NCBI GenBank assembly: GCA_027366585.1
Contig: DAHXNF010000036.1
Span: 1 to 64,000 of the forward strand
Origin: Thermoplasmatales archaeon
GTDB lineage: Archaea; Thermoplasmatota; Thermoplasmata; Thermoplasmatales; Thermoplasmataceae
Length of the DNA stretch: 64,000 nucleotides
Direction: 5' to 3'
Shown here: piece after piece, positions 27,736 through 37,160 of the stretch
Layout of the letters: every line of letters starts with the position of its first letter
Numbering within the stretch: position 1 is the stretch's first letter
The notes under the pieces: generated by a model
Seen by the model: the letters and a program-made list of their open reading frames with translations, nothing else
Database searches by the model: none
Told to the model about the DNA's origin: nothing
Position numbers and translations under genes: made by a program

Positions 27736-28822
27736 ATTTGAGGCTACCAGGGAAAGGCTGCTGAAATTCGTAAAGGGAATATATGATACGCTGAAGCAGG
27801 GTGAAGTGCCAGAAATATTGATGCCGTCAAGGAACAGGGACAACATCGTCCTTGACCAGAAGTTTGCGGTCTGGAGATACGGGGACCTTAAGGTCACAAG
27901 GAGCGCAAAATACGTGGATGGCGCTGAATACATGCTGAAGAGCCTCTATATGATCGAATTCATCCTGGAGATGATCAGGAACGCTAAGACATCAACCCTG
28001 AGGGAAATGTATTACATTTCAGAAGGCTGGAAGAACGGTAAATTCGGCACGCAGGATGAGTCAAATATCATGGCGGAAGACCTTGAGGTAATGACTGCCC
28101 TGTTGCGTGAGGACTTCCGTCTGAGGCCTGAGGAGAACGGTGCATCCGTTATCGGGAACCTGACTCTGGAGGAAAGGAACAGGAAAGGCGAATTTAAGAA
28201 GATTAATTGCAAGGATGATGTCGGCGAGGCAGGTTACTCTATTCCATATAACGTGGATAACGAGAAGGTGCGCCTGAAGGACGTTGACGCCGACTTTGTC
28301 CTTGCGATCGAGACGGGAGGTATGTTCGATCGACTCGTGGAAAACGGGTTTGATGAGCGCTTCCGATCAGTCCTGGTTCATTTGAAAGGACAGCCTGCCA
28401 GGAGCACAAGGAGGCTCCTGAAGCGCCTGAATGAGGAAATGCACCTCCCGATTTACGTGTTCACGGATGGTGATCCATGGTCGTTCAGGATCTTCGCCTC
28501 AGTTGCATATGGTGCAATAAAGACTGCACATATTTCAGAGCACCTTGCAGTCCCAACTTCGCAGTTCATCGGTATTACTGCAACCGACATACTGAATTAT
28601 GATCTTCCGACAGATGTGCTGACTGACAAGGACGTGCAGGCCCTCCAGGCAGAGCTCAAGGATCCAAGATTTACAACTGACTTCTGGAAATCGGAGATCG
28701 AGACGATGCTGAAAATGAATAAGAAGGCGGAGCAGCAGGCGCTTGCAAAGTACGGCCTGGATTTCGTTACTGACAAGTACCTGCCTGACAAGCTTTCAGG
28801 AACAAACGATATGGAGGAGTGA
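27722..28822 (+). CDS. top6A: DNA topoisomerase VI subunit A (Spo11-like)
   Basis: Catalytic Tyr region STLREMYYISEGW; Toprim VYVFTDGDPWSFRIFASVAYGA. Confidence 0.97.
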   Translation: MAQSEFEATRERLLKFVKGIYDTLKQGEVPEILMPSRNRDNIVLDQKFAVWRYGDLKVTRSAKYVDGAEYMLKSLYMIEFILEMIRNAKTSTLREMYYISEGWKNGKFGTQDESNIMAEDLEVMTALLREDFRLRPEENGASVIGNLTLEERNRKGEFKKINCKDDVGEAGYSIPYNVDNEKVRLKDVDADFVLAIETGGMFDRLVENGFDERFRSVLVHLKGQPARSTRRLLKRLNEEMHLPIYVFTDGDPWSFRIFASVAYGAIKTAHISEHLAVPTSQFIGITATDILNYDLPTDVLTDKDVQALQAELKDPRFTTDFWKSEIETMLKMNKKAEQQALAKYGLDFVTDKYLPDKLSGTNDMEE

Positions 28823-29614
28823 ATGCTTAGGATCGCTGCTGCTCAGATGCAATCCACCAATGATCCGGAAGAGAACATCAGGAAGAGCAAAATGCTAATG
28901 CAAGAGGCTGCAAAGCTGTCAGCAGGGCTTGTTGTTTATCCTGAGTACCAGCTATTTCTCCCCGACTACTCGAAGCCGGAGGAAGCTGTGATTGCTGCCA
29001 CATCTCTTCATGAGATGTTGCCGGAATTTATCCATTCACTGAAGATACCTGCCATCATAAACTATCCGGAGATCGACGGTAACAGGATATACAATACATC
29101 CGCTTTCGTACGCGCAGGAGCTCTGGAGTGGAAATACCGGAAGATGCATCTATTCAATGCTTTCTCCAGGCGCGAGGGAAACATTTTTTCTCCGGGAAAC
29201 AGGATGTCGCAGGTCGGATTGCTTGGAGACGTTGCGTTTTCGACCTATATCTGCTACGACCTGAGATTTCCTGAGCTGGCAAGAATTTTTGCCCTCTCCG
29301 GCGGTTCATTGCTTATCTACCAGGCAGGTTGGTTTAATGGTGATCGGAAGGTTGAACAGTGGCTTTCGCTCCTAAAGGCAACGGCCATACAGGACGGGTT
29401 GTATGTAGTGGGATCCGCGCAGACCGGGACAGCGTTCAGCGGTAACTCTGCGATCTTCGATCCGAATGGTGACATGATTGCACATGAAGAACTCCGTGAA
29501 AGGGTGATTGTTGCCGATATTTCCAGGGATCTGGTCGAATCATATAGAAAGGACTCAGGAGTCCTTAGTGCGAGAAGGGATGATGTATATTCACTCAGAA
29601 CTGTTGGAAAATAG
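28823..29614 (+). CDS. Carbon-nitrogen hydrolase (nitrilase superfamily)
   Basis: Glu VVYPEYQL, Lys YRKMHLFN, Cys STYICYDLRFPEL. Confidence 0.93.
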   Translation: MLRIAAAQMQSTNDPEENIRKSKMLMQEAAKLSAGLVVYPEYQLFLPDYSKPEEAVIAATSLHEMLPEFIHSLKIPAIINYPEIDGNRIYNTSAFVRAGALEWKYRKMHLFNAFSRREGNIFSPGNRMSQVGLLGDVAFSTYICYDLRFPELARIFALSGGSLLIYQAGWFNGDRKVEQWLSLLKATAIQDGLYVVGSAQTGTAFSGNSAIFDPNGDMIAHEELRERVIVADISRDLVESYRKDSGVLSARRDDVYSLRTVGK

Positions 29615-29637
29615 TGATAATTTTAATGGATCTTGCC

Positions 29638-30324
29638 TTATAGAAGATGTTCCAGGAATCTCAGCATTTCAACGTAATCTGGAATGCGGTATCGTGAGAT
29701 GCTCTCCCCCGGACCAACGTGAATTGTGATGGCATCAGGGTTCTCCATGAACGCTTCCTCGTCTGTCCTGTCATCGCCGGCGATAAGCTTCTTTTTTCCT
29801 TCGGAATGCTGCCGGATTGCTATTCCCTTGTTTATACCGGGGATTCTCAGCTCGATGATGCGTTTTCCTTCATATACCGGCATTCCAGATTGTGATGAGA
29901 GGGAATAAACCAGTTCGAACAGCCGATCCTTGTACTCCGGATCCATGAGACCGAAGTGAAACAGGACATTCCCTTGCTTGTTGTAGATCCTGAGGCCGGG
30001 GAATTCTGCAAGATATGTTTCCCTCCGGTTGTAAATATCGTCACATAGCTTTTCATAGTGTGAGAAGTTTGGTACATTATACCTGATTCCGCTGCTTGTA
30101 AGGGTCAATGCACCGTGAAGGGCGATTATATTAAGATCACGACCGATGAAACCGGTGATCTCACGGAGAGAACGTCCTGTAACAACATAGAGGAGGTACT
30201 CAGAAGCGAGCGCGCTGAGTATCCGAATCAATCCCGTTCCCGGTGTGGCGTCCTCAGGATTCATGACTATTGGAACAAGCGTGCCGTCATAATCCAGGAA
30301 TAATGCAGGCTTTTCTCGCCTGAT
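29638..30324 (-). CDS. otsB: Trehalose-6-phosphate phosphatase (HAD family); start uncertain and apparently non-canonical
   Basis: Frame open upstream of ATG 30264 encodes REKPALFLDYDGTLVPIVMNPEDATP; HAD motifs LDYDGTL, VTGRS, AGDDRTDEEAF. No ATG/GTG/TTG between in-frame TGA 30367-30369 and the motif. Confidence 0.88.
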   Translation of the reverse strand: MRREKPALFLDYDGTLVPIVMNPEDATPGTGLIRILSALASEYLLYVVTGRSLREITGFIGRDLNIIALHGALTLTSSGIRYNVPNFSHYEKLCDDIYNRRETYLAEFPGLRIYNKQGNVLFHFGLMDPEYKDRLFELVYSLSSQSGMPVYEGKRIIELRIPGINKGIAIRQHSEGKKKLIAGDDRTDEEAFMENPDAITIHVGPGESISRYRIPDYVEMLRFLEHLL

Positions 30325-30340
30325 TTTCGCTATGACCTGA

Positions 30341-31702
30341 TCAGTTATCTTTTGACTCTGGGGAATTCAATTCACCGGACCCTCTTTTAATGATTTCCTT
30401 CTCTATCTTCGCAATCCACCATGAGCTGTTCTTCCTCCTTACCACTGCCTTAAGATCGGCAAGCCTCGCCTTTCTCTCTTCCTGTCCCATGTTCAGGGCG
30501 ATATACAAAGATTCTGCCATATCTGTCACATCATATGGATTCACTATGATTGCTGACCTGAGATCCGCGCTTGCCCCTGCGAATTTTGAAAGTATCAGGA
30601 TGCCGTCATCCGATGCTGCTGCAAATTCCTTTGCGACAAGATTGAGCCCATCTATAAGGGGGGTGATGAATGCAATCTCTGAGAACCTGTAGTGATTCTT
30701 CAATACGTTGTCTGATACTTTCCTGTACATGTAGATTATCGGCGCCCATTCCAGGTCTCCAAACTTCCCGTTTACCCTGCCTATATTCATCTCAAGTTCC
30801 CTCTTCATCAGGACGTAGTCGCTGACTGTAGTGCGCGAAGGAGTCACCAGCATGACATAATTGAATTTTCGTCTGAGTTCAGGATGCGTGGATAACAGGC
30901 TTTCTATTGCAAGAACCCTGTTCTTCAGGCCTTTGGTGTAGTCGAGCCTGTCGATTGAGAAAATTGTCTTTCTCTGGGGGTTATGCCTTCTTCGGGAATC
31001 GCTCGGATTCTGGGCAGAATAATACTCGTTGTCGATCCCGAGTGGTATGGCTGCAACCCTGTTTTTTATGGCCATGGATGATCCAAGCATCTGTTCGTGC
31101 GTTTCAAGAAAGTTCCTGACAAATATATCGGTATGGAAAGTTATAAGATTGCATGAAGCAAGCGATTGGAGAATCTGTTTGGCCTGGGGGAGAATGGAAA
31201 AAAATTCTCCAGCGACCCATGGTATATGCCATGTCATTAAGATGAAAGCTTCGGGCAGCATCCTTCTAAGCAACCCGGGGACGAGGGAGAGCTGGTAGTC
31301 GTGCACCCAGATCACCGTATCGTTTCCGACGTGCTTTGCAATCCTTTCGGCAAACTTCCTGTTAACAGACAGGTAACTGTCGAAAGAAAAATCCTCAGTT
31401 TTTATCTTTTCCCTGAAGTAATGAAACAACGGCCAAAGAGTGCCGTTTGAAAAATCGTCGTAAAACCCGCGCTTCTCATGTTTCCCGATAATCACTCTCG
31501 ATACGGTGTAGTTATCGATCTTCTCTTCCTGATGGAGTGAGTCCAAGGCGCCGTCGCCCCAGCATACCCATGTACCTTCCCTATCGAGCATTAGCCGCCT
31601 AAGGCTTGATGCGACGCCCCCAACGTTCTGCCTCACGACATCGTTTCCTTCCACCCTCTCATGGGAAAAAGGTGCACGTGCGGTCGCCACAACATATTTC
31701 AT
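30341..31702 (-). CDS. otsA: Trehalose-6-phosphate synthase (GT20)
   Basis: VGGVASSLRRLM, WVHDYQLSLVPGLLRRMLP, SIDRLDYTKGLKNRVLAIESLL, PLIDGLNLVAKEF. Confidence 0.96.
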   Translation of the reverse strand: MKYVVATARAPFSHERVEGNDVVRQNVGGVASSLRRLMLDREGTWVCWGDGALDSLHQEEKIDNYTVSRVIIGKHEKRGFYDDFSNGTLWPLFHYFREKIKTEDFSFDSYLSVNRKFAERIAKHVGNDTVIWVHDYQLSLVPGLLRRMLPEAFILMTWHIPWVAGEFFSILPQAKQILQSLASCNLITFHTDIFVRNFLETHEQMLGSSMAIKNRVAAIPLGIDNEYYSAQNPSDSRRRHNPQRKTIFSIDRLDYTKGLKNRVLAIESLLSTHPELRRKFNYVMLVTPSRTTVSDYVLMKRELEMNIGRVNGKFGDLEWAPIIYMYRKVSDNVLKNHYRFSEIAFITPLIDGLNLVAKEFAAASDDGILILSKFAGASADLRSAIIVNPYDVTDMAESLYIALNMGQEERKARLADLKAVVRRKNSSWWIAKIEKEIIKRGSGELNSPESKDN

Positions 31703-31814
31703 GAATAAGAATTAGCCAATCCTATTTAAGCCTGAGGCTGGCTTGGATAATATTTTTTCCTCACATATTAGTATCAATATTTATTATCATTACATCAATC
31801 GTAGGTTGATATAA

Positions 31815-32474
31815 ATGAAACTAACAGATAATGTTACTCTATTGGTAACAGTTTTAATGGTTGTTGCCGCCGGCATTGGAGTCGGCTTCATGATTACCGG
31901 AAGTCTTGGCCAGAGCCACTCTGCTTCGAGTTCTTCCGTCTATGATCTGAATCTTGTGATAACTACCGATAATTACTACAACAACTCTACCGGAACTCAG
32001 CCTGCTTACTTTGTACTCGGCCCGAGCGGCTTGACATCCTCGGCCAATATAACGATACCTGCGTTCACCCTGATAGACCTTACCATATTTAACTATGACA
32101 ATGGAAACGGCAACTTCTCTCCGCAGTATGCCAATGTTACTGGGACGGTAGGAGGCACTGAGACCTACTTCAACAATACAATGATGAACGCAACAGACCC
32201 ATTCAACACAATAAACATCAACGGCTCAGTCACTGCAAAATCTGTTCCTATACCCTTGGTAGCTCACACATTCACGATACTCAGCTCAACTGGCAGCGTA
32301 CTTGTCAATATACCTGTACCTGTGAGCAGCGTTGTACATGCATCGTTCTACATCAATCAGACTGGAACATTTAACTGGCAATGTGAAGTAGACTGCGGAT
32401 CGGGCCCGACTGGATGGGGGGGCGCTATGTCAACTCCCGGCTGGATGATGGGATCATTTAAAGTCATACTCTAA
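31815..32474 (+). CDS. Membrane-anchored cupredoxin-like protein with CuA-like CxxxC
   Basis: N-terminal TM; C-terminal LVAHTFTI...FNWQCEVDCGSGPTGWGGAMSTPGWMMGSFKV, resembling COX II/cupredoxin metal loops. Confidence 0.6.
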   Translation: MKLTDNVTLLVTVLMVVAAGIGVGFMITGSLGQSHSASSSSVYDLNLVITTDNYYNNSTGTQPAYFVLGPSGLTSSANITIPAFTLIDLTIFNYDNGNGNFSPQYANVTGTVGGTETYFNNTMMNATDPFNTININGSVTAKSVPIPLVAHTFTILSSTGSVLVNIPVPVSSVVHASFYINQTGTFNWQCEVDCGSGPTGWGGAMSTPGWMMGSFKVIL

Positions 32475-32584
32475 TTTTTATTTTTTTAATTTCTAATGTA
32501 CTGCCTAACTTGTTTTCGAAGTACATCTATTGGGATTTCACTTTCTGCCATCCTCTTCTCGCTAAAGCATTGGAGGTTCCTGCT

Positions 32585-32806
32585 TCAGTGACCGATATCC
32601 AGTAGACCCCTACGATTGAAGAGTTCCGCCGATGTTGCAATCTCTACAGACGTGAATTCGGGAATGCCCTTCCCTACTGTTACCAGGCCCATATTCCTTA
32701 TGTTTATCGCTGCCTTCATATCACGGTCAATAACAAGACCACAGACATTGCAGTGGAATACCCTGTCTGAAAGCTTCAAACCACTCTTATACCAGCTGCA
32801 CCTTGA
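32585..32806 (-). pseudogene. Remnant of IS200/IS605 OrfB (TnpB) transposase, C-terminal part only
   Basis: CSWYKSGLKLSDRVFHCNVCGLVIDRDMKAAINIRNMGLVTVGKGIPEFTSVEIAT: TnpB zinc finger plus DRDxxAAxNI motif. Confidence 0.85.
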
Positions 32807-33031
32807 GGGTTTTTATCATTATTTGCATAAATACACAAAAATATACACAACTATCGCAATTCGTCTGCTATCCGAAGGTAGGAGCTTTCTTGCTCGATTT
32901 TCGTAAAGTTGCGATATGCGGAAAAACACTTGGCCAAGACGAAATCGTGGTGTTATTCAATGTCTAAGTTAAGGTTATTTAGACTCACAGAAGCAGGCCG
33001 AATGGGCCTGGATATCAAGAAATATCATCAT

Positions 33032-33619
33032 TCAGTGCGTGATCTTTCTTGAAGAGAAATAGTAAAGCAGCCAGAAAAGGAAGAATAATATTGTGAACAA
33101 TGCAGCTGACGGCAATAAAGCCCCACTATAAAGGAAATCATCTGGAATAAGATTGAGATAGTGGAATCCATATAATGACAGCCAGGCTATGAGAGACAAT
33201 ATAAACGCATAACGGTAGAATCTCTCATTCTTTATAATTTCATCATCTGTTTCCAGCGGAATTCTTACTCTTACGTGCTTACTCCCGGAGACTTTTGAGT
33301 TAACCACATTAACTGGGGCTTCTTTATGACGTTGGATAGATAACTCGACAGCAAAATATGCAATTGTCATAATAATAAAGCCTGCGGTTGCAAGGTAGAT
33401 AAAAAAGGATACAAAGTAGTAATTGACATTCTTGATGGGGGTAATGCTTTCATATAAAGTAATCTCAATATAACCGCCCAATGTAGATACAGGGAAGGAA
33501 ATCGCCGAAAGTCTTATTCGATGAGGTTTGTTAATTTCCAGATAGACATAAATTATCCCCGGCACCAAAGTCAAAATCCAAAGCACTATCAAAATTATGG
33601 CAATAAAAATACCCATCAC
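33032..33619 (-). CDS. Hypothetical multi-TM membrane protein (195 aa)
   Basis: Four predicted hydrophobic segments; adjacent to and downstream of the 34693 ORF. Confidence 0.6.
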   Translation of the reverse strand: MMGIFIAIILIVLWILTLVPGIIYVYLEINKPHRIRLSAISFPVSTLGGYIEITLYESITPIKNVNYYFVSFFIYLATAGFIIMTIAYFAVELSIQRHKEAPVNVVNSKVSGSKHVRVRIPLETDDEIIKNERFYRYAFILSLIAWLSLYGFHYLNLIPDDFLYSGALLPSAALFTILFFLFWLLYYFSSRKITH

Positions 33620-33622
33620 ACC

Positions 33623-34693
33623 CTACTGATATGCACCCATCCAGACGCACTGGTTTCCATTTTTATTAACAAAGGCATGCGCGATATTTGAAATATGAAC
33701 TGAATCTATGTCACTAAATACCGTTGGAATCAGGCCGCTTTCCCAACCTGTTCCGTCCACGTATACATGTATCCCCCGTCCATTGCCAGTTAAAACTCCA
33801 AGGTACCATGTGTAGAGATGATCGTTTTGAACTGCAGTTGGAACGTATCCGGTTCCCCAATCAGCGTTGTAGGTATTCTCATATTTCTGGTACATGATCG
33901 TTGTATCGGCCGCATCCCAGTCCGCAGTAAAAACCCAAACAGACAACCCTAATATAGACGCCATAAAGGCCACTATACCTGAAATTAAAGATAAATTAAG
34001 CTCACTAGGTTGGATTTCCCGCAAAACATTATAATATGCATATGCTTCATTTATATTGGTTCCTGAGAAAGTAACAGTGTCATAGAAATAATTCTGATAA
34101 AAATAATCTGCTTCCCAGTATCGACCCATCAGCCACGCAGATAAATAATCAATCTGAACAGCCACAGGAGGAACAATTATTTGGCTCCCATTTGGAGATC
34201 TTACAACAGCAGCACTTACTATGTCTTCTGAGTCGTTGGACTGCATGCTGTAGTTGACCTTCAGTATAGTGTAGTTTTGACCTCTTAGAGAGAATGCCTC
34301 AGAACCAATAACGGTAGATTTGCCATGCTTGATCACATATGAATTTTGGGAAGCTCTTGACGGGTTCTGAAGACTAAATGACTGTTCTTGAAGTTCGGTC
34401 GACTTATTCATCGCTCGAGCGTCATATTTGCTGCTATTGAGAAACTGGTCAAACAAATCCATTCTAGCACTTGAGTTAGATGGCACAAGCACCTTGTCCC
34501 TTTTCAACCATGAAGCAAAGTCTTGCTGAAGTAGACGGTTAAGACCACTTATTGTTGACAGCAGTTGTGAATTTTCTTCATTGAGCGATTCGTTAGTGAC
34601 AGTTATTTGTGTGCTATTATGCGGCATTGGATTGTGATCCATGACTGTTCCTAAAAAAAACTCTGGAATCAAAATCATTATTGCGAAAGCCAT
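33623..34693 (-). CDS. Hypothetical secreted/membrane protein (356 aa)
   Basis: N-terminal hydrophobic segment, internal TM LISGIVAFMASILGLSVWVF, aromatic-rich C-terminal domain. Confidence 0.6.
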   Translation of the reverse strand: MAFAIMILIPEFFLGTVMDHNPMPHNSTQITVTNESLNEENSQLLSTISGLNRLLQQDFASWLKRDKVLVPSNSSARMDLFDQFLNSSKYDARAMNKSTELQEQSFSLQNPSRASQNSYVIKHGKSTVIGSEAFSLRGQNYTILKVNYSMQSNDSEDIVSAAVVRSPNGSQIIVPPVAVQIDYLSAWLMGRYWEADYFYQNYFYDTVTFSGTNINEAYAYYNVLREIQPSELNLSLISGIVAFMASILGLSVWVFTADWDAADTTIMYQKYENTYNADWGTGYVPTAVQNDHLYTWYLGVLTGNGRGIHVYVDGTGWESGLIPTVFSDIDSVHISNIAHAFVNKNGNQCVWMGAYQ

Positions 34694-35333
34694 AAATCAT
34701 CTGGGTATCGTCAGCGAATGTCGCTTCTTAATCAGCGAAGTTCTAAACACCGTCTTAACCCATGAATGTATATTTGTGATCTATAAAACCTTTTGACGCC
34801 ATATGTGGAAATCAGGCGTCAGAGAAAGTCTTGATTAATGCCAATTTTCCATTGTCATAGCCTAGTTCCAGCAATAATTCCTACTCTATACCTATTTTAG
34901 TCCCGCAGCAAAATTCTATTGTCTATCTGCTATTTTACAGTATTTGCCTGCAATGGTTCTAGTGGATTCCTGACAGCCGATATCCGACATCCGACATAGT
35001 AGTTATCCCATGCCGGCAAATGTTTTCAGACCTACTATGTATATGGCTATCAGAGCAACTCATGGTATGGGCAGTAATCATACTATGAGGGTATATACCA
35101 CATTTGTGATATACATAAAATTAATCGCAGATCCTGCACAATAAAGAGAAATATCGTATATGTCCCGCCAGTCTTTTGCCTTCATAGTCAGTCCCTAATT
35201 ATGCTGCAGTACCAGTCCCAGTAATATTCTTTGTTTAACCCTTGATGGTATATGGTGCAATGCAGTGTTAGATCCAATTATTTTATGAGAGCAGTTAACT
35301 CTTTTTATATTATTAGGTCTGGTGTCTTTATGG

Positions 35334-36203
35334 TCATGAAAATATTGTAACGAGGGAGCCGAGATTTTCTATTGATACCTCAGCTACGTCACCCTTCTTG
35401 ATCCAGACCTGCTTATCCGGAGGATAACCAAGTATAACTCCCCCGGGGGTTCCGGTGAGTATGATATCTCCAGGATTCAACGGAAAGAACTTCGTGATAT
35501 AGCTCAGCAAGTATTCACAGGAATAGATCATGTTTGATGTATTTGATTTCTGCCTGCTTTCTCCATTTAATTTCAGCGATATATCAAGGTGGCCTGGATC
35601 AGGAATTTCATCATGAGTTGTGATGAAAGGTCCAATCGGGCAAAAGCCTGGCGGTGTCTTTCCAATAAGGAATTGCGAAGTGAGCATCTGAAGATCTCTT
35701 GCTGAAATATCATTGGCGGGACAATATCCGAATATGTAGTTTTTTGCGTCCTCCTGCTTGACCTGGAATGCCCTTTTGCCTACAACGATAGCCAATTCTG
35801 CCTCATAGTCAAGTTTGTGAACAGTATCTGGAATCTTTACCTGCTGCCTGTGGCCTGCAACTGCGTCCGAGTATTTGCTGAAAAGGACAGGGTTACCCTG
35901 GCTTTCAGTCCTAGTTTCATTCAGGTGCTGGCGATAATTAAATCCCACACCAACAATTTTTTCAGGATGGAGCATACATGGAAGAAATTCAAGGTCTGAT
36001 TCTTTCGTCACAGCAGTTTCATGTGATATTTCCCCAGTGGCTATTGCTTTGATCGCCTGAGATGATGAGATTAGATAGTCTGTGCTTTCTGGATTTACAA
36101 CCCCTGTACTTTTGGATGGAATTGAGGAATATAGAAGGATTTCATCCTTTACTAGTCTTGCGAGATAATTCTTGTTCCTGTATCTGACATTTCCAATTTT
36201 CAA
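35334..36203 (-). CDS. Fumarylacetoacetate hydrolase family protein
   Basis: KIVGVGFNYRQHLNE, DYEAELAIVVGKRA, GYCPANDISARDLQ, PGDIILTGTPGGV. Confidence 0.94.
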   Translation of the reverse strand: MKIGNVRYRNKNYLARLVKDEILLYSSIPSKSTGVVNPESTDYLISSSQAIKAIATGEISHETAVTKESDLEFLPCMLHPEKIVGVGFNYRQHLNETRTESQGNPVLFSKYSDAVAGHRQQVKIPDTVHKLDYEAELAIVVGKRAFQVKQEDAKNYIFGYCPANDISARDLQMLTSQFLIGKTPPGFCPIGPFITTHDEIPDPGHLDISLKLNGESRQKSNTSNMIYSCEYLLSYITKFFPLNPGDIILTGTPGGVILGYPPDKQVWIKKGDVAEVSIENLGSLVTIFS

Positions 36204-36314
36204 TGCTTTTAGCTTTATTCAAACAGTGTATAATTAGATTCCTTTGCTCGCGTCATGGAAGATAAAGCCACATGGAGCCAAAAAACATTCCCATTCCTAT
36301 AAATCTATATAATT

Positions 36315-37100
36315 TCATACATACCTCAAAACCACTTCTACTTGGGTTGTGGCAGGTTTCGAAAGCCCGGTAATTGATGCTGCGAAGTCAATGTAATAGG
36401 TGATGTTGTAGCTCTGAGGGAAAAAAGGTAGGTTACTCACGAAGGTCACTCCCGAACAAAACTGCGAAAAACCTTTCTTAATCGATGAAAGGTTAAAGTG
36501 AAAGAAACTTGAATGCTCCAAACCGCTATCGTTTACAAAATTATAATTGGTTGAGATTGAACCTGTACCTATTATTACTTCGCTTGCGCTACGCGGACCA
36601 GGTGGCGATAGCGACAGATTGTACGTCGACATACCACACGGAGCGTAGCGCAAGCACACCGGCCGCCCATCTATTCCTCTTGTAATATTAAAAAAACCTC
36701 CCATCTTAGCCGGGTATGCTTCTACGGTCTGGGTGACTACAAGTTGCTTGAGGTGAAGATTTGGAGTCAAGTTCCCATTGACAATTATCCAGAAATGGAA
36801 GCAGTCTTCTGGTCCCTCGTGCGATCGCCATTCATCTCCACAGACTGCAATAGACAGGGAAGAGTTTGAATGCCCGTTTGAGGCAATAGTTGCCGAAGAT
36901 TCGGTTGCATTGGAGAAGTGAAAAAAAAGTGGGTCGTTAGAGTAACACCAGGTGAAGTTTTCGTTCCAATTGTATTCTGTGGTACTGTTAGTAACGGTAA
37001 CAGGTGTAGGAATCAATGCAAGCTCATAATATGACAATGAAATTATTAAGGCAGCTACAAAGACAGCCGAAATAACAGTAATGCCTTTCTTATTCAACAT
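36315..37100 (-). CDS. Hypothetical secreted, membrane-anchored protein (261 aa)
   Basis: N-terminal MLNKKGITVISAVFVAALIISLSYY; many N-x-S/T sequons. Confidence 0.55.
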   Translation of the reverse strand: MLNKKGITVISAVFVAALIISLSYYELALIPTPVTVTNSTTEYNWNENFTWCYSNDPLFFHFSNATESSATIASNGHSNSSLSIAVCGDEWRSHEGPEDCFHFWIIVNGNLTPNLHLKQLVVTQTVEAYPAKMGGFFNITRGIDGRPVCLRYAPCGMSTYNLSLSPPGPRSASEVIIGTGSISTNYNFVNDSGLEHSSFFHFNLSSIKKGFSQFCSGVTFVSNLPFFPQSYNITYYIDFAASITGLSKPATTQVEVVLRYV

Positions 37101-37160
37101 GATAAAAAGACTTAATAATATAAAAACTTAACATTCGAATTTTTAATGCTACATATCGGT

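Noticed and set aside
34976-35000. Short direct repeat gccgatat/ccgacat/ccgacat
   Set aside because: Only about three imperfect 7-nt units with no spacers; not a CRISPR and too short to call as a functional repeat.
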